A DNA stretch of 41,457 nucleotides from a virus. The position numbers and the translations under genes are program-made. The stretch covers positions 1-41,457 of IMG/VR virus record IMGVR_UViG_3300028595_000026. One strand, written 5' to 3'. The notes beneath the pieces were generated by a model. It made no database searches. It was not told the origin of the DNA and saw only the letters and a program-made list of their open reading frames with translations. This document shows positions 38,786 to 41,457 of the stretch, piece after piece. Numbering within the stretch: the first letter of the stretch is position 1; each line of letters begins with the position of its first letter.

Positions 38786-39021
38786 TAGTTTATAAAATCG
38801 GGTTTACTATATTAGCATATTACTTTAACGCTTTATTCGGAACTTTGAGTTTTGATTTTTTTAAAAGCGGAAGGTATAGTAGACATTATAAATTTATATG
38901 CTATCTTTTACCACCTGTGTATATATTGATTTTTATATATATGCAGCTTACTGATTTACGTCATTGGCTTGATTACGGTAAGCGGAAATATATATACGAC
39001 AAATATAACTTTGAAGATTAA
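38782..39021 (+). CDS. Small two-TM membrane protein
   Basis: The 79-residue product has two membrane segments, GFTILAYYFNALFGTLSF and LLPPVYILIFIYMQLT, and a basic Tyr-rich tail. It may act in superinfection exclusion, which small early membrane proteins often do, but this is inference. It is coupled to both neighbours. Confidence 0.6.
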   Translation: MIVYKIGFTILAYYFNALFGTLSFDFFKSGRYSRHYKFICYLLPPVYILIFIYMQLTDLRHWLDYGKRKYIYDKYNFED

Positions 39022-39031
39022 AGGAGGAAAC

Positions 39032-39235
39032 ATGAATATTATTACTGAAAAAACACACGATGTATTGATTGAAGAAGCAATCGATACAATAGAAGAAGGT
39101 TTGGATGAGTTACGGTATCTTGCACACGACGACAGAAGATACGCCGTTGCGATTGAAGTTTTTGCTAATCAGGTTGATAAAAAAATCGCTGAGCTGGTAC
39201 AACGAATGAAAGTAAAAAAGGAGTTACCTTTATGA
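39032..39235 (+). CDS. Small acidic hypothetical protein
   Basis: The 67-residue product has an acidic helix (VLIEEAIDTIEEGLDELRYL) and a basic end. AAAGGAGG lies just upstream of ATG 39032. Its stop overlaps the ERF gene start by four bases. It may assist the annealing protein; no family is recognised. Confidence 0.62.
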   Translation: MNIITEKTHDVLIEEAIDTIEEGLDELRYLAHDDRRYAVAIEVFANQVDKKIAELVQRMKVKKELPL

Positions 39236-39822
39236 GTGAAGAAAGAAAAACTTTCCTTGAAGCATATATAAAACTTCAAGCAGAGATACAAAACCCAGAA
39301 AAAAATAAAGAAAATCCTTTTTTTAAAAGCGGATATACCGACCTTGCAGAACTTGAAAAGATTTACCGACCTATTCTTTCAAGACACAATCTTGCAGTTA
39401 TCCAAACTGTCGAAAGTGTTGAAAATGAAGATTTTGTCGATACTTTTCTTTTCCATGTGGATGGGTTTTCTACTAGAAGCCGTGTGCGTGTGAAACAAAA
39501 AAAAGACGATATGCAGGCTTTCGGAAGTGGTATAACTTACGCCCGCCGTTACGGCTTTCTTACTGCGCTTGGAATAAGTTCCGCAGATGATGACGACGAC
39601 GGCAATGAAGCAAGCAATAAAGAAACGAAAAAAAGCAACGGTAGGAAAGATATTAAAGACATGACAACCGGTGAGATAAACGAAGAACTTCAACGGGCTT
39701 TGGATTATCTTGGCTTTGAAGGTGAAAAACGAAATAAGTTTATTCAAACCGCCGGCGGTTTGGCTGATGCTTTGAAAAACGCCCGTGAATTAGCACGACA
39801 AAAATCAAGGGAGGAAGGATGA
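39232..39822 (+). CDS. erf: ERF-family single-strand annealing protein
   Basis: The 196-residue protein matches the ERF superfamily: AYIKLQAEIQNPEKNKENPF near the start, and QAFGSGITYARRYGFLTALG followed by ISSADDDDDGN, the conserved TYARRY/DDDDG segment. ERF proteins bind ssDNA and catalyse annealing in phage recombination. It is followed with a four-base overlap by an exonuclease gene and shortly by SSB, a complete recombination module. The last 65 residues resemble the C-terminal part of other ERF-like proteins. Confidence 0.9.
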   Translation: MSEERKTFLEAYIKLQAEIQNPEKNKENPFFKSGYTDLAELEKIYRPILSRHNLAVIQTVESVENEDFVDTFLFHVDGFSTRSRVRVKQKKDDMQAFGSGITYARRYGFLTALGISSADDDDDGNEASNKETKKSNGRKDIKDMTTGEINEELQRALDYLGFEGEKRNKFIQTAGGLADALKNARELARQKSREEG

Positions 39823-40694
39823 TTTACACAAATAAAACAGGATTGCCGAAACAGTTAGTTAAGGCATTGCAATCATCAGATTATGAAAAAAAATCCGACT
39901 ACTCGGTAACACAAATATTAAAGGAAGTTCGTCCGGTTATCTTAGCACAACGACATAATAAGGATATAGAAAAAGACGTTACTGAAATGTTGTGGTCTTT
40001 CTTAGGTTCCGCCGTCCATACTTTCTTGGAAAAAGGGGAAACTTCCGGGGATATAACGGAAGAAAGATTGTATTATCGAGCCACGGAAGGTAAAACAGTT
40101 TCCGGAAAGTTTGACTTGTACGACAGCGAAACAAAAACTTTATACGATTTCAAAATAACTTCAAAATGGAGTTACGTATATATTGCCGACAAAAAAGATT
40201 TCCAAAAACAACTTTCTATATATGCGTGGCTACTAGAAAAAGAAGGGTTTAAGGTTGAGCATATTGCTAATATTCTTTTTTTTCGGGATTGGGGCAAATA
40301 TGATGTTGACAAAGTACCTTCCAGCATGGTTGTTGTTGAACATCCGATACTTCCAAAAATCGACGGCTTACCAATTCAAGAATGGCTTAATGAACGTATT
40401 TCTGATTTTGAAGCATGTAAAGATGTTGCGGACGACGATTTGCCGTTTTGCACACCGGAGTATAGATGGGCGAAATACACGGCAAAGGTAATCCCAGAAG
40501 GCAATAAAAGAAGTGTGAAGAATTTTGATAGTAGTGAAGAAGGATGGAAAGAAAAAGCGGAAGCATTAGCCGACCAGCTTACAAAAGAAAAAGATAGAAA
40601 ACATAACGTTGAAATATACGGCGAAGAATGGAAACGCTGTGAATATTGTGATGCTCGGGACTTTTGCAACCAGTATCAGGAGGGAAATAAATGA
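39819..40694 (+). CDS. PD-(D/E)XK exonuclease, Cas4/RecB-like
   Basis: The 291-residue protein has H67 in GSAVHTFLE and the catalytic D99, D110 and K112 in SGKFDLYDSETKTLYDFKIT, the PD-(D/E)XK nuclease core. The C-terminal RCEYCDARDFC with an upstream Cys in LPFCTPEY suggests an Fe-S cluster as in Cas4 and AddB. It would resect DNA ends to 3' single strands for the ERF protein. Its gene is coupled to erf and the following small gene. Confidence 0.85.
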   Translation: MIYTNKTGLPKQLVKALQSSDYEKKSDYSVTQILKEVRPVILAQRHNKDIEKDVTEMLWSFLGSAVHTFLEKGETSGDITEERLYYRATEGKTVSGKFDLYDSETKTLYDFKITSKWSYVYIADKKDFQKQLSIYAWLLEKEGFKVEHIANILFFRDWGKYDVDKVPSSMVVVEHPILPKIDGLPIQEWLNERISDFEACKDVADDDLPFCTPEYRWAKYTAKVIPEGNKRSVKNFDSSEEGWKEKAEALADQLTKEKDRKHNVEIYGEEWKRCEYCDARDFCNQYQEGNK

Positions 40695-40960
40695 AAGAAG
40701 ATGATTTTATTGATATATATAATATATATCAGTTAATGCAAATATATAAAAATGAGTTGGAGGAAGTAGAAAAATATAGAAAAGAAGTTGAAGAAAAAAA
40801 ACATCCTTTATTTTTTAGCATTCCTTATACAAACTTAAGTCAAATAAAAATATCTCACGACGATGTTATTAAAGATATTTTAAATATAATAAAAATTTAC
40901 TTTCAAAATGAATTAAAAGAATTAGAAAATAAATTCAAAAATATTGAGGTGAGAATATGA
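40691..40960 (+). CDS. Coiled-coil hypothetical protein
   Basis: The 89-residue protein is nearly all helical, with charged heptads at both ends (QIYKNELEEVEKYRKEVEEK and ELKELENKFKNIEVR). Start overlaps the exonuclease stop by four bases. It may be a dimerising accessory of recombination; unproven. Confidence 0.6.
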   Translation: MKEDDFIDIYNIYQLMQIYKNELEEVEKYRKEVEEKKHPLFFSIPYTNLSQIKISHDDVIKDILNIIKIYFQNELKELENKFKNIEVRI

Positions 40961-41088
40961 TAACTTTATTAATAATAGCTTTAGGTTTTTTGTTTCTTGC
41001 AGGGCTTTCGTTGTGGTATGACCAAAAAAGCGCAAAGATTTATGACTATACAAAAAAGATTAATGATTTAAGAAAGAAGGGTAAATAA
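40957..41088 (+). CDS. 43-residue single-TM protein
   Basis: The frame encodes MITLLIIALGFLFLAGLSLW, a single membrane helix, then a basic cytoplasmic tail (KSAKIYDYTKKINDLRKKGK). GAGGTGAG precedes ATG and the TAA is directly followed by the SSB ATG. It is too short for prediction of function. Confidence 0.6.
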   Translation: MITLLIIALGFLFLAGLSLWYDQKSAKIYDYTKKINDLRKKGK

Positions 41089-41454
41089 ATGCAATACGAT
41101 TTCAATAATATCCAAATAATCGGCCGGTTTGTCCAATCTCCAGAACTAACCTACACGCCTAACGGAAACGCTGTTTGTAAGTTCAGTATAGCTAATAACT
41201 ATGGGGATGATGCTTATTTTTTCAACTGCGAAAGTTGGAAGTTGACAGCGGAAAATATCGCAAAGTTTTTCAAAAAAGGTGATAAGGTTTTACTTGAAGG
41301 TAAGTTGAAACAGGATACTTGGGAAAGCGACGGCAAGAAAAGAAGTGCTGTCAAGATAATTGTATTCAAGTTTCACTTCATCGGCGGGAATAAGAAAAGT
41401 AACGTTGAAAAAGTAAAAGACGCTTTTCAAGCTGACGACAATATACCGTATTAG
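41089..41454 (+). CDS. ssb: Single-stranded DNA-binding protein
   Basis: The 121-residue protein has the OB-fold of bacterial-type SSB: IQIIGRFVQSPELTYTPNG, then CKFSIANN, FFNCESWKLTAENIAKFFKK and GDKVLLEGKLKQDTW. The end DDNIPY matches the acidic tip (DDDIPF) that recruits partner proteins. It protects single strands during replication and recombination. It follows erf and the exonuclease. The window end cuts the genome just after its stop codon, within the terminal repeat. Confidence 0.94.
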   Translation: MQYDFNNIQIIGRFVQSPELTYTPNGNAVCKFSIANNYGDDAYFFNCESWKLTAENIAKFFKKGDKVLLEGKLKQDTWESDGKKRSAVKIIVFKFHFIGGNKKSNVEKVKDAFQADDNIPY

Positions 41455-41457
41455 CAC
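41321..41457. repeat. Terminal direct repeat, right copy
   Basis: Identical to 1-137 except at 41331 (C) against 11 (T). The repeat lies inside the SSB gene, so it is best read as the overlap of a circular or circularly permuted genome rather than a functional terminal repeat. Confidence 0.95.

Noticed and set aside
39379-39747. 122-codon - frame opposite erf
   Set aside because: Phe/Ser/Val-rich antisense of a conserved gene; no ribosome site.

Overview
The window is a complete or nearly complete genome of a tailed phage, very probably a siphovirus. It is AT-rich and tightly packed. Its first 137 bases recur at its end with one mismatch, so the sequence behaves as a circle of about 41.32 kb cut inside the single-stranded DNA-binding protein gene. 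The host is probably a low-GC Gram-negative bacterium: there is a two-part spanin pair with a lipobox-bearing outer-membrane member, and the promoters and ribosome binding sites are classical sigma-70 and AGGAGG types. No genus can be named from sequence alone. A one-domain repressor with a leaderless promoter suggests a temperate or once-temperate phage, but no integrase or transposase is visible.

Layout. (1) Rightward early region, 38504 to the end and then 1 to 4706: small membrane and coiled-coil proteins, an ERF annealing protein, a Cas4/RecB-like exonuclease, SSB, a tRNA-like element, a pentapeptide-repeat protein, YopX, an HNH-like zinc protein, a MazG-like pyrophosphohydrolase with a second, apparently dead paralogue, and small unknowns. 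(2) Switch region, 37940 to 38503: divergent promoters, a leaderless HTH repressor and a run of strong hairpins that look like a structured RNA or a replication or maintenance site. (3) Leftward replication and modification operon, 37939 down to 24228: small proteins, two winged-helix replication proteins (one holding three 12-bp iteron-like repeats), DnaB helicase, a C5 and an N4/N6 DNA methyltransferase, a metallophosphoesterase, several cysteine-rich miniproteins, then an island of four glycosyltransferases, a radical SAM/SPASM enzyme, a class I methyltransferase, a possible Tad2-like anti-Thoeris protein and a tiny basic Gly/Cys/Ser/Thr peptide. It ends with a likely late-gene regulator. 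(4) Leftward late operon, 24045 down to 4680: a Mu-like head module (TerS, TerL, portal fused to an F-type head protein, gpI-like protease/scaffold, decoration protein, gpT-like capsid, gp36- and gpG-like connectors), then tail terminator, tail tube, frameshifted tail chaperone, tape measure, spike, hub and collar fibre, then a phosphodiesterase-like protein, M23 endolysin, membrane peptides and spanins. The two operons converge at 4680-4706.

How it fits together. The divergent promoters at 38380-38477 set the early decision. The rightward arm supplies recombination and nucleotide-pool functions. The leftward arm replicates and modifies DNA and then yields the late regulator. Late transcription starts at a near-consensus promoter (24154-24182), whose leader carries a palindrome just after the predicted start and a strong intrinsic terminator just before the first late gene, so anti-termination or attenuation is likely. 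Unusual translation includes a probable AUU start for the large terminase, a canonical A-AAA-AAC slippery site in the tail chaperone, and many ATGA-type stop/start overlaps.
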